A stretch of DNA of 14,357 nucleotides, taken from the NCBI GenBank assembly GCA_026392575.1, contig JAPLBU010000325.1, forward strand, positions 1-14,357, in the 5' to 3' direction. Below, in pieces: positions 8,796 through 14,357 of this stretch; positions within the stretch are counted from its first letter, which is position 1, and the number at the start of each line of letters is the position of its first letter. A program made the position numbers and the translations under genes. This stretch comes from Actinomycetota bacterium. Its GTDB lineage: Bacteria > Actinomycetota > Actinomycetes > S36-B12. The notes under the pieces are model-generated. The model worked only from the letters and a program-made list of their open reading frames with translations, was not told where the DNA came from and searched no databases.

Positions 8796-10267
8796 GAGGC
8801 TCCCTGGGCCTTCGGCTTCTTCGGTGAGCGCTTGGTACCCCCATCGACCACCCGCAGCGTGCGGACCGACTGCTCGCTGCGGGCCATCAGTTCGTCACGC
8901 GAGTCATGCAGGCAGGTCACCAGCAGGGCGAGATCGGGCAGGGCGTCGCGGTCGGCGTACAGCCCGAGGTAGACACCGCCGTCGTAGGAGATCAGGCCGA
9001 TGCTGAGAGCCTGGTTCTTCGTCAGTGGCACGACGGGGTAGGCGGCGAGCATGCGTGATCCCGCCGCGTACAGCGGGTGCTGCGGTCCCGGCACATTGGT
9101 GATGACGAGATTGAAGAGGCGATGCGACATCGTCGATCCGACGCGCGCGCCGAGCGCGTGCAGGGTCGGCGGGCCGAAGCCGGCGATATTGACGATCGAG
9201 TCGGCGCCGACGAACTGGTTGCCCGCCTCCAACTGCGCCAGTTGATAGCTGAGCTGCTGGAGTCGGACGGCGGGATCCTGCTCGCCCACGGGCAGTTCGA
9301 CGAGGGTCGCGGAGACCCGGTTCCCTCCTGCGTGACCGGATGTGAGCGACGGCACGGCAATACTGATGGGAAGCATGGCCTTCAGCACATCGCCCTGGGC
9401 CACCCCGACACCGCGTGCCTGCAGCCACGCGCGCAGCGCACCAGTGATCACCGCCAGGATCGTGTCGTTGACGGTTCCGCCGAGCGCGGCGCGCACACTC
9501 TTGAGGTCCTCGAGCGACAGGTCGACCGTCGCGAACCGACGCTGCTCGCCGATCGGCACGTTCAGCGGGCTGGCCGCCGGCGGACGAGCCACCGCCAGCG
9601 CTGCCGAGAGCAGGCCACCGGCCCGCTCGCCGATGTGCGCGGCCGTGCGCGACAGGTCACCGACGGTTTCACGCACTGCCTCGAACGCCGCGGCCGGGCG
9701 GGTGGTGAGCTCCGTGAACGCCTGTGCCAGCAGTTCGACGTCGCTGGGCTCCTGACGGGGTCGCCAGCTGTCGCCCGTGACGACGGCTGTCTCCTCGGTG
9801 CTGTCGAGCATGACCTGCGCGATGTCGACCGCGGACAGGCCATCGACCAGCGACTCGTGGCTCTTGCTGACGATGGCGAAGCTGCCGTCGGACAGGCCCT
9901 CGACCAGGTACATCTCCCACAACGGGCGACTGCGGTCGAGCGGACGACTCATCAGCCGTGCGACCAGCTCGTTGAGCTGCTCGCGGGACCCGGGCTTGGG
10001 AAGCGCCGAACGACGAACGTGGTAGGTGACGTCGAAGCGCTCGTCATCGACCCACACGGGCCGAGCCAGGCCGAACGGCACATCGCGAACGCGCTGGCGA
10101 TAGCGCGGCACGAAGGGGATGCGCTGCTTGATCAGGCGGACGAGCCGTTCGTGATCGAACCCGCCCGCGGGCGGAGTGAAGATGGCGACGCCACCGGCAT
10201 GCATCGGGGTGCTGGCGTGCTCCATGAACAGGAAGGACGCGTCGAGGGCGGACATGCGACTCGGCAT
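8792..10267 (-). CDS. WS/DGAT acyltransferase (wax ester synthase / diacylglycerol acyltransferase)
   Basis: A 491-residue member of the bacterial WS/DGAT family, which transfers acyl-CoA acyl groups to diacylglycerol or fatty alcohols to make storage triacylglycerol or wax esters at the membrane surface. The start region MSALDASFLFMEH, PLWEMYLVEGL at 115-125, ND at 267-268, GNR at 315-317 and NVPGP at 391-395 are family landmarks. The HHxxxDG catalytic motif reads HESLVDG at 137-143, so the second histidine, considered the general base, is Glu138. The start is ATG at 10267, with GAGGGGAG five bases upstream. The GTG at 10294 in the same frame is less likely because its GGAG abuts it directly. 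Its TGA overlaps the patatin ATG. In Mycobacterium tuberculosis the WS/DGAT gene tgs3 (Rv3234c) also lies beside Rv3235; here an Rv3235-family gene is about 3 kb away. Confidence 0.92.
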   Translation of the reverse strand: MPSRMSALDASFLFMEHASTPMHAGGVAIFTPPAGGFDHERLVRLIKQRIPFVPRYRQRVRDVPFGLARPVWVDDERFDVTYHVRRSALPKPGSREQLNELVARLMSRPLDRSRPLWEMYLVEGLSDGSFAIVSKSHESLVDGLSAVDIAQVMLDSTEETAVVTGDSWRPRQEPSDVELLAQAFTELTTRPAAAFEAVRETVGDLSRTAAHIGERAGGLLSAALAVARPPAASPLNVPIGEQRRFATVDLSLEDLKSVRAALGGTVNDTILAVITGALRAWLQARGVGVAQGDVLKAMLPISIAVPSLTSGHAGGNRVSATLVELPVGEQDPAVRLQQLSYQLAQLEAGNQFVGADSIVNIAGFGPPTLHALGARVGSTMSHRLFNLVITNVPGPQHPLYAAGSRMLAAYPVVPLTKNQALSIGLISYDGGVYLGLYADRDALPDLALLVTCLHDSRDELMARSEQSVRTLRVVDGGTKRSPKKPKAQGAS

Positions 10268-10272
10268 GCGAA

Positions 10273-10280
10273 CTCCCCTC
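10273..10280 (-). promoter_or_regulatory. Ribosome-binding site deciding the WS/DGAT start
   Basis: GAGGGGAG on the minus strand lies five bases before the ATG at 10267. It supports that start over the in-frame GTG at 10294. Confidence 0.8.
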
Positions 10281-10328
10281 GATCGGGCGACCACCTCCGG
10301 TCGACACCGGTGCTAATCACCAGTATCC

Positions 10329-10362
10329 ATCCTGACACGGCAACTATCCTGATACGGCAACC
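10329..10362. repeat. Two-copy 17-bp tandem repeat over the cpaE-like stop codon, upstream of WS/DGAT
   Basis: ATCCTGACACGGCAACT (10329-10345) is followed at once by ATCCTGATACGGCAACC (10346-10362), identical at 15 of 17 positions. The second copy contains the last codons of the CpaE-like gene and the units meet at its TAG stop (10346-10344). It lies 62-95 bases upstream of the WS/DGAT start on the minus strand. It could be a duplicated operator for a regulator of the lipid genes or a neutral duplication. I recognise no regulator's consensus in it. Confidence 0.75.
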
Positions 10363-11561
10363 CTGGCCAACCCCTTCATCGCAGCCCGGATCCGCGATCT
10401 GCGCGCTCCCTCCCCCAACGATCGACCATCCCGCCAGCAGGCAGCGAGGGCTCGCGGGTCCGCTGGGAGGGGGTGGACGGGCGCTGTCACTCCGCAGCCA
10501 GCCAGCACCTCCCGCCAGGCCCGATCACTGCCGCGGGCCCGGTTGCGCACGAGGGTCACGCCGACACCGCCCGTCCGCGCACGCAGGTCCGGCCATGCCC
10601 CGGCGACCCTGGCGGCCCCGACCACCCCGCTATCCGCGACTGCCAGGACGTGGTCGGCTGCCGCGAGGGCAGTCAGTGCCGCGCCATTGCGTCGTCGTGC
10701 CCAGGCACCAGGCGCGTCGTCGTCCTCCAGACAGAAGCCGATGTCGACGACCGTGACGTCATAGGCGGTGCGGCACGTCTCCCATACGCGCTCGAGGGCG
10801 GCGGGCCGAAGGTCCGGCCACTGCACCGTCGTCGGCAGTCCCCCGAGAATGTGCCAGCTGCCGCGGACCTGTCGTGCACAGGCGCGCAGGATGCTGTCGG
10901 TGAGGGAGCCGTTGTCGGCATGTCGACAGGCGATGAGCAGGCCGCTCGTCTCCTCAACGATGCCCAAGGACATCGTGACGGAGGGCGCGTACGTGTCTGC
11001 ATCGACGAGACAGACACGCCTACCCGACTCGGCCAGCGCCTCCGCAACACCGGTCGCCACCGTGGTGCGCCCGGGCGAGCCCATGGCTCCCCACACCGCA
11101 ATGATCCGGCCCACGGCGAGCTCCGCGACGATCTCCACGGGGAAATCCTCTGCGGCTGGCTCCCAGCAGCCGGTCGGCCAGACACCCGTGCCCGGCACCT
11201 GACCCGATGCGCCCGTCAGCGCCTCACCGAGCACTCGCAATGTCGCATCAGCGGCCGGTCCGGCCCGGATGACGCGGCTTATCCCCACACTGGCCAGTCG
11301 TTCCGCATCGGGCTCACCACCGACGAGCCCGATGATCACGCGCGGGGGTGCCCCAGCGGAAGGGCCAGACAGTCGCTCGACGAGATCGGCCGACAACCGC
11401 GGCAGCCCCGCTGACACGACGACGGCCGCGGACGGCTCGGTTGCTCCTGCGGCCAGCAGATCGACTCCGTCGACACACCGCCGCAGCACCCTGTCGCTCG
11501 CGCCCGCGACGAGCTGCTGCTCCTGCGGTAGTTCTGGAACGGCGAGCAGTATTCCGATCAC
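10344..11561 (-). CDS. CpaE-like P-loop ATPase (MinD/ParA superfamily)
   Basis: A 405-residue cytoplasmic protein with an N-terminal receiver-like alpha/beta region (about 1-115, with no obvious phospho-acceptor site) and a MinD/ParA-type ATPase domain (about 150-400). The deviant Walker A reads WGAMGSPGRTT at 157-167, with Arg165 where GK[ST] ATPases have lysine; from memory related actinobacterial proteins share this GRTT form. CLVDADTYAPS (184-194) is the A' aspartate region and VTVVDIGF the Walker B strand. CpaE homologues help position Flp/Tad pilus machinery, but no CpaF, TadB/C or pilin gene is in the window, so the role is uncertain. Septum-site or chromosome-partition functions are alternatives. 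The start GTG (11561) overlaps the TGA of the SAF gene as GTGA, so the two are translationally coupled. Confidence 0.85.
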   Translation of the reverse strand: MIGILLAVPELPQEQQLVAGASDRVLRRCVDGVDLLAAGATEPSAAVVVSAGLPRLSADLVERLSGPSAGAPPRVIIGLVGGEPDAERLASVGISRVIRAGPAADATLRVLGEALTGASGQVPGTGVWPTGCWEPAAEDFPVEIVAELAVGRIIAVWGAMGSPGRTTVATGVAEALAESGRRVCLVDADTYAPSVTMSLGIVEETSGLLIACRHADNGSLTDSILRACARQVRGSWHILGGLPTTVQWPDLRPAALERVWETCRTAYDVTVVDIGFCLEDDDAPGAWARRRNGAALTALAAADHVLAVADSGVVGAARVAGAWPDLRARTGGVGVTLVRNRARGSDRAWREVLAGCGVTAPVHPLPADPRALAACWRDGRSLGEGARRSRIRAAMKGLARVAVSG

Positions 11562-12253
11562 GACCGCACCTGCTGACTGGCCAGCGGCACGGCGACGAGA
11601 TCCGTCACTCCCGACCGACTGGCGGCAATTACTGCGGGCACATCATCGGCCGGCACCGCAAGAACGACCCCGAGCTCGCCACTGATCCCGACATCGGACC
11701 CGGCTAGTGCGGTCACGCGCACGGTGGCGAGCACCAGGCTCGGGGCTGCGTCGACCTGCGCATCGGCCGATGCTGCATCGCGCGCGGTCGACCACATGTC
11801 GACGATGTCGCCCGCCTGCAGCCCGGCGGGTGCATGCATCGGGTCGACCGGAATCGTGACCTCACGCGTCGCTGCTGCGGCAGGCAGCGTCAACGCCGCG
11901 CGCGGCAGGAGTTCGCCAGCCTGCACCGGCCAACGCAGCACCCCGGCGGCATCGACATCCGACCCGACGTAACGATCCCCGGCGACGTTTCGGCTGACGG
12001 CAACGGGCTCGAGGTCGACAGGCGGCGATCCGGCGGACAGGTCACGGCTCGCGCGCCACACGGTGACCGTGTCGTCTCCCACCGACAGGAGCGTCGCGCC
12101 GGCGGCCATCGACACCACGAGCAGTGCCACGCCCGCCCACAGTCGCAGGTCGCCGATCCGCGCCCGTTGGAGTCGGCGCGCGGGCGGGACCGATGAACCC
12201 GATGAACCCGATGAACCCGAGCCTGATTGCGTTGCTCTCCCCCGCCGACCCAT
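11558..12253 (-). CDS. SAF-domain membrane protein, CpaB/RcpC-like
   Basis: A 231-residue single-pass membrane protein. The N-terminus has a Ser/Gly-rich cytoplasmic stretch (about 8-21) and basic residues, then a transmembrane helix at about 38-57 (LWAGVALLVVSMAAGATLL). The outer part begins with a SAF-like domain (about 65-125; motifs RDLSAGSPP, VQAGELL) and continues with an RcpC/CpaB-type module (VPADDVPAVIAA near the end). In Flp/Tad systems CpaB/RcpC acts at the envelope with the secretin or its equivalent; here it is paired only with the CpaE-like ATPase. ATG 12253 is chosen, preceded by GGGGGA four bases upstream; a GTG at 12265 with GAGG abutting it is less likely. It is probably the first gene of the operon running down to the patatin gene. 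Confidence 0.8.
   Translation of the reverse strand: MGRRGRATQSGSGSSGSSGSSVPPARRLQRARIGDLRLWAGVALLVVSMAAGATLLSVGDDTVTVWRASRDLSAGSPPVDLEPVAVSRNVAGDRYVGSDVDAAGVLRWPVQAGELLPRAALTLPAAAATREVTIPVDPMHAPAGLQAGDIVDMWSTARDAASADAQVDAAPSLVLATVRVTALAGSDVGISGELGVVLAVPADDVPAVIAASRSGVTDLVAVPLASQQVRS
12192..12218. repeat. Three perfect copies of a 9-bp tandem repeat inside the SAF gene
   Basis: GATGAACCC occurs at 12192-12200, 12201-12209 and 12210-12218. On the coding strand each copy encodes Gly-Ser-Ser within the linker before the transmembrane helix. Since the unit is a whole number of codons, copy changes would only alter linker length. Confidence 0.9.
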
Positions 12254-12383
12254 GTCATCCCCCACCTCGTCCGGGCATTCGCTGTCCCGTCAGGATCGCT
12301 CGCCGCGCCGGATTTCGCGAATGACTATCCACAGGCGGCCGGTCCTGCGGCGGAACAGCACGGGCATTTGGGACGATCTGCGG

Positions 12384-12614
12384 GTGGCACCCCGTTTCCT
12401 CACCCTCGCCGACGTGTCCGAGACCCTCAACATCTCGGCCGCGCAGACCTACGCGCTCGTGCGCAGCGGCGACCTGCCCGCCATCAAGATCGGCGGGCGC
12501 GGCCAGTGGCGGGTCGAGGCAAGCGCCCTCGAGGAGTTCATCGCCCGCAAGTACGACCAGACGCGCGAGTTCGTCAAGGCTCATCCGTTCGGTGCCGACG
12601 ACTCGACGGACTGA
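12384..12614 (+). CDS. Excisionase/MerR-like helix-turn-helix DNA-binding protein
   Basis: A 76-residue protein made almost entirely of a winged helix-turn-helix of the HTH_17/excisionase type: LTLADVSETLNISAAQTYAL (helix-turn-helix, 7-26), VRSGDLPAIKIGGRGQWRV (wing, 26-44) and a C-terminal helix LEEFIARKYDQTREFV. Such small proteins are common and well conserved in actinomycetes and act as transcription factors rather than phage excisionases. No integrase is nearby. GTG 12384 is chosen because family proteins start just before the first helix; GGGA lies ten bases upstream. An in-frame ATG at 12321 would add 21 residues. It is divergent from the SAF-CpaE operon and may control the shared 130-base gap (12254-12383). 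It is convergent with the next gene, six bases apart. Confidence 0.85.
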   Translation: MAPRFLTLADVSETLNISAAQTYALVRSGDLPAIKIGGRGQWRVEASALEEFIARKYDQTREFVKAHPFGADDSTD

Positions 12615-12620
12615 CCAGAC

Positions 12621-13127
12621 CTAGCGACGTGCCCAGGCCTCGACAGCGATGACGGCAATCGTCGTTGAGCAGCCGCCGCTTACGAGGTCGACGTGGTCAG
12701 CGCCGACATGTGCCACCCGCCCATTTATCCAGCTGCCGTCGCAGAGCAGGCCCGCCACGAGGTCATCTCCCTGCCACGCCTCCCGCAGCCACGAGCCAAG
12801 GGTGCGCGCCGGATCCCGGCCCTCCGACCGAAGTCCGGGCCGGGATCCGGTCATCGTGACGACGGCGGCGTCCGGCACGAGCAGAAGTCGGCCGCTGTCT
12901 TCGACCACCGTGAGGTGACCGGCCACGGAGTTGTCATCCGGCGGCCGAAGTTCACCCTCGATCGCCTGACCGCATCGCAGCAGCAGCGTCACCTCTCCGA
13001 CCCGATCGACCATGCGAACGCGGGCCGACTCCGCCACGAAGACCTCGTACGCCTCATCACGAACCTGCGCATCGAGCTCCACCTGCAGGCCGGCTGCCGC
13101 TTCGAGCCACGGATCATCGGGATACAT
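12621..13127 (-). CDS. Hypothetical actinobacterial protein with two Sm-like modules
   Basis: I do not recognise a named function. The 168-residue protein has an N-terminal acidic helix (AQVRDEAYEVFVAESARVRMVDR, 20-42), then two similar small beta modules: about 47-91 (LLLRCGQAIEGEL to LLLVPDAAVVTMTGSR) and about 123-165 (LVAGLLCDGSWINGRVAHVG to AVEAW). They are separated by a linker with RTLGSWLREAW. The pattern of short strands and the VGADHVDL turn resembles LSm-type barrels, an inference. No signal peptide or membrane segment is seen. ATG 13127 is preferred, with AGGG close upstream; a TTG at 13160 would add eleven residues. It is convergent with the HTH gene and divergent from the Rv3235-family gene, sharing the 13128-13408 gap. 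Confidence 0.7.
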   Translation of the reverse strand: MYPDDPWLEAAAGLQVELDAQVRDEAYEVFVAESARVRMVDRVGEVTLLLRCGQAIEGELRPPDDNSVAGHLTVVEDSGRLLLVPDAAVVTMTGSRPGLRSEGRDPARTLGSWLREAWQGDDLVAGLLCDGSWINGRVAHVGADHVDLVSGGCSTTIAVIAVEAWARR

Positions 13128-13278
13128 GACCCTGGTGTGCCCACTGGAGGGCTCAGACAAACCCGAACCCCCCGTGAATCATCCCTTTGACCACTCCCTG
13201 ACCACTTTCCCCGTTTGCCGGGGGCCAAGCCCGGGCACACCCTCAACGCAGGCGTCGTCCCCCGCCCCGGATCGACTC

Positions 13279-13307
13279 TTGACACACAGCAATTGATGTC
13301 ATACAAA
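13279..13307 (+). promoter_or_regulatory. Sigma-70-type promoter of the Rv3235-family gene
   Basis: A perfect TTGACA -35 (13279-13284) is followed after 17 bases by TACAAA (13302-13307), which fits a housekeeping-sigma -10. It lies in a conspicuously AT-rich island (about 13276-13328) in otherwise GC-rich DNA. Transcription would start near 13314 and leave a leader of about 95 bases before the GTG at 13409. Confidence 0.7.
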
Positions 13308-13326
13308 TGCAAACGTAAGTAAACAC

Positions 13327-13398
13327 ATGGATTCAGCCTGGTCGTCCGACCAGACCCCGCGGTTCCCCCGGCGCGGCTTCCGATTCGTCGAACCGTGA
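13327..13398 (+). other. Possible 23-codon leader ORF
   Basis: ATG at 13327 opens a 23-codon frame (MDSAWSSDQTPRFPRRGFRF plus VEP) ending in TGA at 13396-13398. It starts about a dozen bases after the inferred transcription start. Its stop codon overlaps the GAGGAA ribosome-binding site of the Rv3235-family gene, so it could act as a translational leader. It has no ribosome-binding site of its own and no clear attenuator codon pattern. It may equally be chance. Confidence 0.25.
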
Positions 13399-13402
13399 GG
13401 AA
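13397..13402 (+). promoter_or_regulatory. Ribosome-binding site of the Rv3235-family gene
   Basis: GAGGAA six bases before the GTG at 13409. It overlaps the stop of the putative leader ORF, which supports GTG 13409 as the start. Confidence 0.75.
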
Positions 13403-13408
13403 CGCGCC

Positions 13409-13969
13409 GTGAATACGACTATCCAGACCCGAATCGCTCCGGCACACGAGGAGTCGACCCGGCCAGCCCCGGTCGACCTGCGGGTGCTTCCCGGCGGCCG
13501 CACCGATTCAACCCGGCAGCTGGCCCTGCCCTACGAGTGGGAGGTGGCCCCCGGCGTTCCGGCGATCCCACCCGTCCCCCGGAGCCTGCGCCTGCTGGGC
13601 GCCGACTCGGCACCTGACGTCCCGGCCGAGCTGCCGGATCCAGGTCCGTGGGTAGCTCGACTGGCCCGGGCCGTTGCCGAGGTGTCCGTCGGCGAACGCC
13701 CACCGGGTCAGCTCACCCGTTGGGTGGCCCGTGACGAGCTCGCCCGGCTGGCCCGCCGAGGCACCCACGTCGCACGACACCCCTCGGCGCGTGCAAAGCA
13801 GGGCGTAGCCCGGCTGCGCACCGTGCGAGCCGTCCGCGTATGCCCTGTCGCCCCAGGCATCGTCGAGACGTCCGCCGTCCTGGTGGGCGGCGACCGCGCC
13901 CAGGCGATCGCCATCCGCCTCGAAGCGGTCTCCGGTCGCTGGCTCGCCACGGTCATCGAACTGGGCTGA
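13409..13969 (+). CDS. Rv3235 family protein
   Basis: A 186-residue protein of the actinobacterial Rv3235 family, of unknown function, often encoded near secA. It has a proline-rich, low-complexity N-terminal half (about 15-90), a helical segment with WVARLARAVAEVSVGERPP and LTRWVARDELARLARRG (about 80-118), and the conserved C-terminal block VRAVRVCPVAPGIVETSAV then RAQAIAIRLE and GRWLATVIELG (about 140-186), a compact beta-rich domain. No signal peptide or membrane segment is seen, so it is probably cytoplasmic. The start is GTG 13409 with GAGGAA six bases upstream, driven by the promoter at 13279-13307. Other actinomycetes tend to have a LysM gene upstream and secA downstream. Here the neighbours are a hypothetical protein and an L,D-transpeptidase-like gene. 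Confidence 0.85.
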   Translation: MNTTIQTRIAPAHEESTRPAPVDLRVLPGGRTDSTRQLALPYEWEVAPGVPAIPPVPRSLRLLGADSAPDVPAELPDPGPWVARLARAVAEVSVGERPPGQLTRWVARDELARLARRGTHVARHPSARAKQGVARLRTVRAVRVCPVAPGIVETSAVLVGGDRAQAIAIRLEAVSGRWLATVIELG

Positions 13970-14028
13970 GCCCGGACGGCGGCGCGGCGGATCGCTGTTA
14001 CGCATGGGGTCTACGGGACAGTGGGGAC

Positions 14029-14357
14029 ATGGCTTCCCCGCCCGCCCCCGTCCAGCGCGCACTGACGACGATCGCCCGCGCACCGCGGCCGCTCGTCATC
14101 GCAATCGTGGCCGTCGCAGCCGGCCTCGCGCTGCTGGCCGCGTGGATGCTGCCCGCCACGGCCAGCGAACACTCCCAGACATCGACAACCATCGTCGGGG
14201 TCGAGACCGACCCGACGGCGACCCCGGATCCGGCGGCCACGCCGGCGAAGGTCCCCAAGCCGAAAGCCGCGACCCGCACCACCAAGGCCCGCAACGTCCC
14301 GGAGCGACCGCGTGACACCAAGCACCACGGCAAGCGGATCGTCTATGACAAGGCGCT
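14029..14357 (+). CDS. Membrane-anchored protein, probably the N-terminus of an L,D-transpeptidase (cut by window end)
   Basis: 109 complete codons are visible. A short basic cytoplasmic head (1-21) precedes one transmembrane helix (about 22-41, LVIAIVAVAAGLALLAAWML). Next comes a Thr/Pro/Ala/Lys-rich stalk (about 45-95; AATPAKVPKPKAATRTTKAR) and then KHHGKRIVYDKA, where the window ends. A GKRIVYD-type opening strand after a stalk is what I associate with YkuD-type L,D-transpeptidase domains of actinomycetes, which cross-link peptidoglycan outside the membrane. The catalytic His and Cys motifs are beyond the edge, so the family call is tentative. ATG 14029 is preferred because it places the helix correctly; possible Shine-Dalgarno GGGA lies about ten bases upstream. 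The 59-base gap from the Rv3235-family gene allows cotranscription. Confidence 0.6.
   Translation, partial: MASPPAPVQRALTTIARAPRPLVIAIVAVAAGLALLAAWMLPATASEHSQTSTTIVGVETDPTATPDPAATPAKVPKPKAATRTTKARNVPERPRDTKHHGKRIVYDKA

Noticed and set aside
9077..10756. 559-codon plus-strand open frame opposite WS/DGAT and the CpaE-like gene
   Set aside because: It is antisense to two recognised genes, crosses their boundary and has no recognisable domain.
12276..12323. Inverted repeat CATTCGC...GCGAATG in the HTH/SAF gap
   Set aside because: The arms are only 7 bases and 34 bases apart; too weak to call an operator, though it lies where an autoregulator would bind.
12324..12333. CTATCCACA, one base from a DnaA box
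   Set aside because: A single imperfect site with no AT-rich region, no second box and no dnaA or dnaN nearby; not an origin.
12384..12614. Excisionase-like gene as evidence for an integrated element
   Set aside because: No integrase, attachment-site repeat or phage gene is present, and this small HTH type is a chromosomal regulator common in actinomycetes.
13216..13237. Small hairpin TGCCGGG/CCCGGGCA upstream of the promoter island
   Set aside because: A bulged 7-base stem is expected by chance at this GC content, and no plus-strand gene ends before it.

Overview
The window is GC-rich DNA with the gene content of an actinomycete. Indicators are a MoeZ-type ThiF-rhodanese fusion, a WS/DGAT triacylglycerol synthase, an Rv3235-family protein, a DUF2505 protein, a large 180-kDa-type NAD-glutamate dehydrogenase and a CpaE-like ATPase with a SAF-domain partner. 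I cannot place it to family from the sequence alone. No tRNA, rRNA, CRISPR array or transposase was seen.

Layout. Bases 1-60 are a perfect palindrome just beyond the stop codon of moeZ (69-1259, -). A divergent gap leads to a broken trans-sulfuration-type PLP enzyme (1404-2490, +). A long hairpin (2507-2564) separates it from a convergent, broken NAD-glutamate dehydrogenase (2572-7156, -). Next come a DUF2505 gene (7380-7874, +) and a probable minus-strand operon read from right to left: SAF-domain protein (12253-11558), CpaE-like ATPase (11561-10344), WS/DGAT acyltransferase (10267-8792) and patatin-like lipase (8795-7758). A small excisionase-type HTH gene (12384-12614, +) diverges from this operon. 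A hypothetical protein with two Sm-like modules follows (13127-12621, -). The right end has a clear sigma-70-type promoter (13279-13307), a possible 23-codon leader ORF, an Rv3235-family gene (13409-13969, +) and the start of a membrane-anchored protein that looks like an L,D-transpeptidase (14029 to the edge, +).

Functional themes. The first is sulfur and amino-acid metabolism: MoeZ, the PLP enzyme and glutamate dehydrogenase. The second is neutral-lipid turnover: a TAG/wax-ester synthase translationally coupled to a patatin lipase. The third is a SAF/CpaE-like pair, cell-surface or pilus-like, next to cell-envelope genes.

The most striking observation is that two neighbouring conserved enzymes carry four internal losses of conserved sequence. 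One is in the PLP enzyme and three are in the dehydrogenase. A likely fifth loss fuses the 3' ends of the patatin and DUF2505 genes. In the PLP enzyme the junction is a 9-base sequence that would fit both sides of the missing segment, as expected of a deletion between short direct repeats. This is either real gene decay or a sequencing, amplification or assembly artefact. The 60-base palindrome sitting exactly at the window start also suggests a contig break. I see no convincing novel defence or mobile system; the deletion cluster, the palindrome and the Rv3235 leader region are the items most worth following up.
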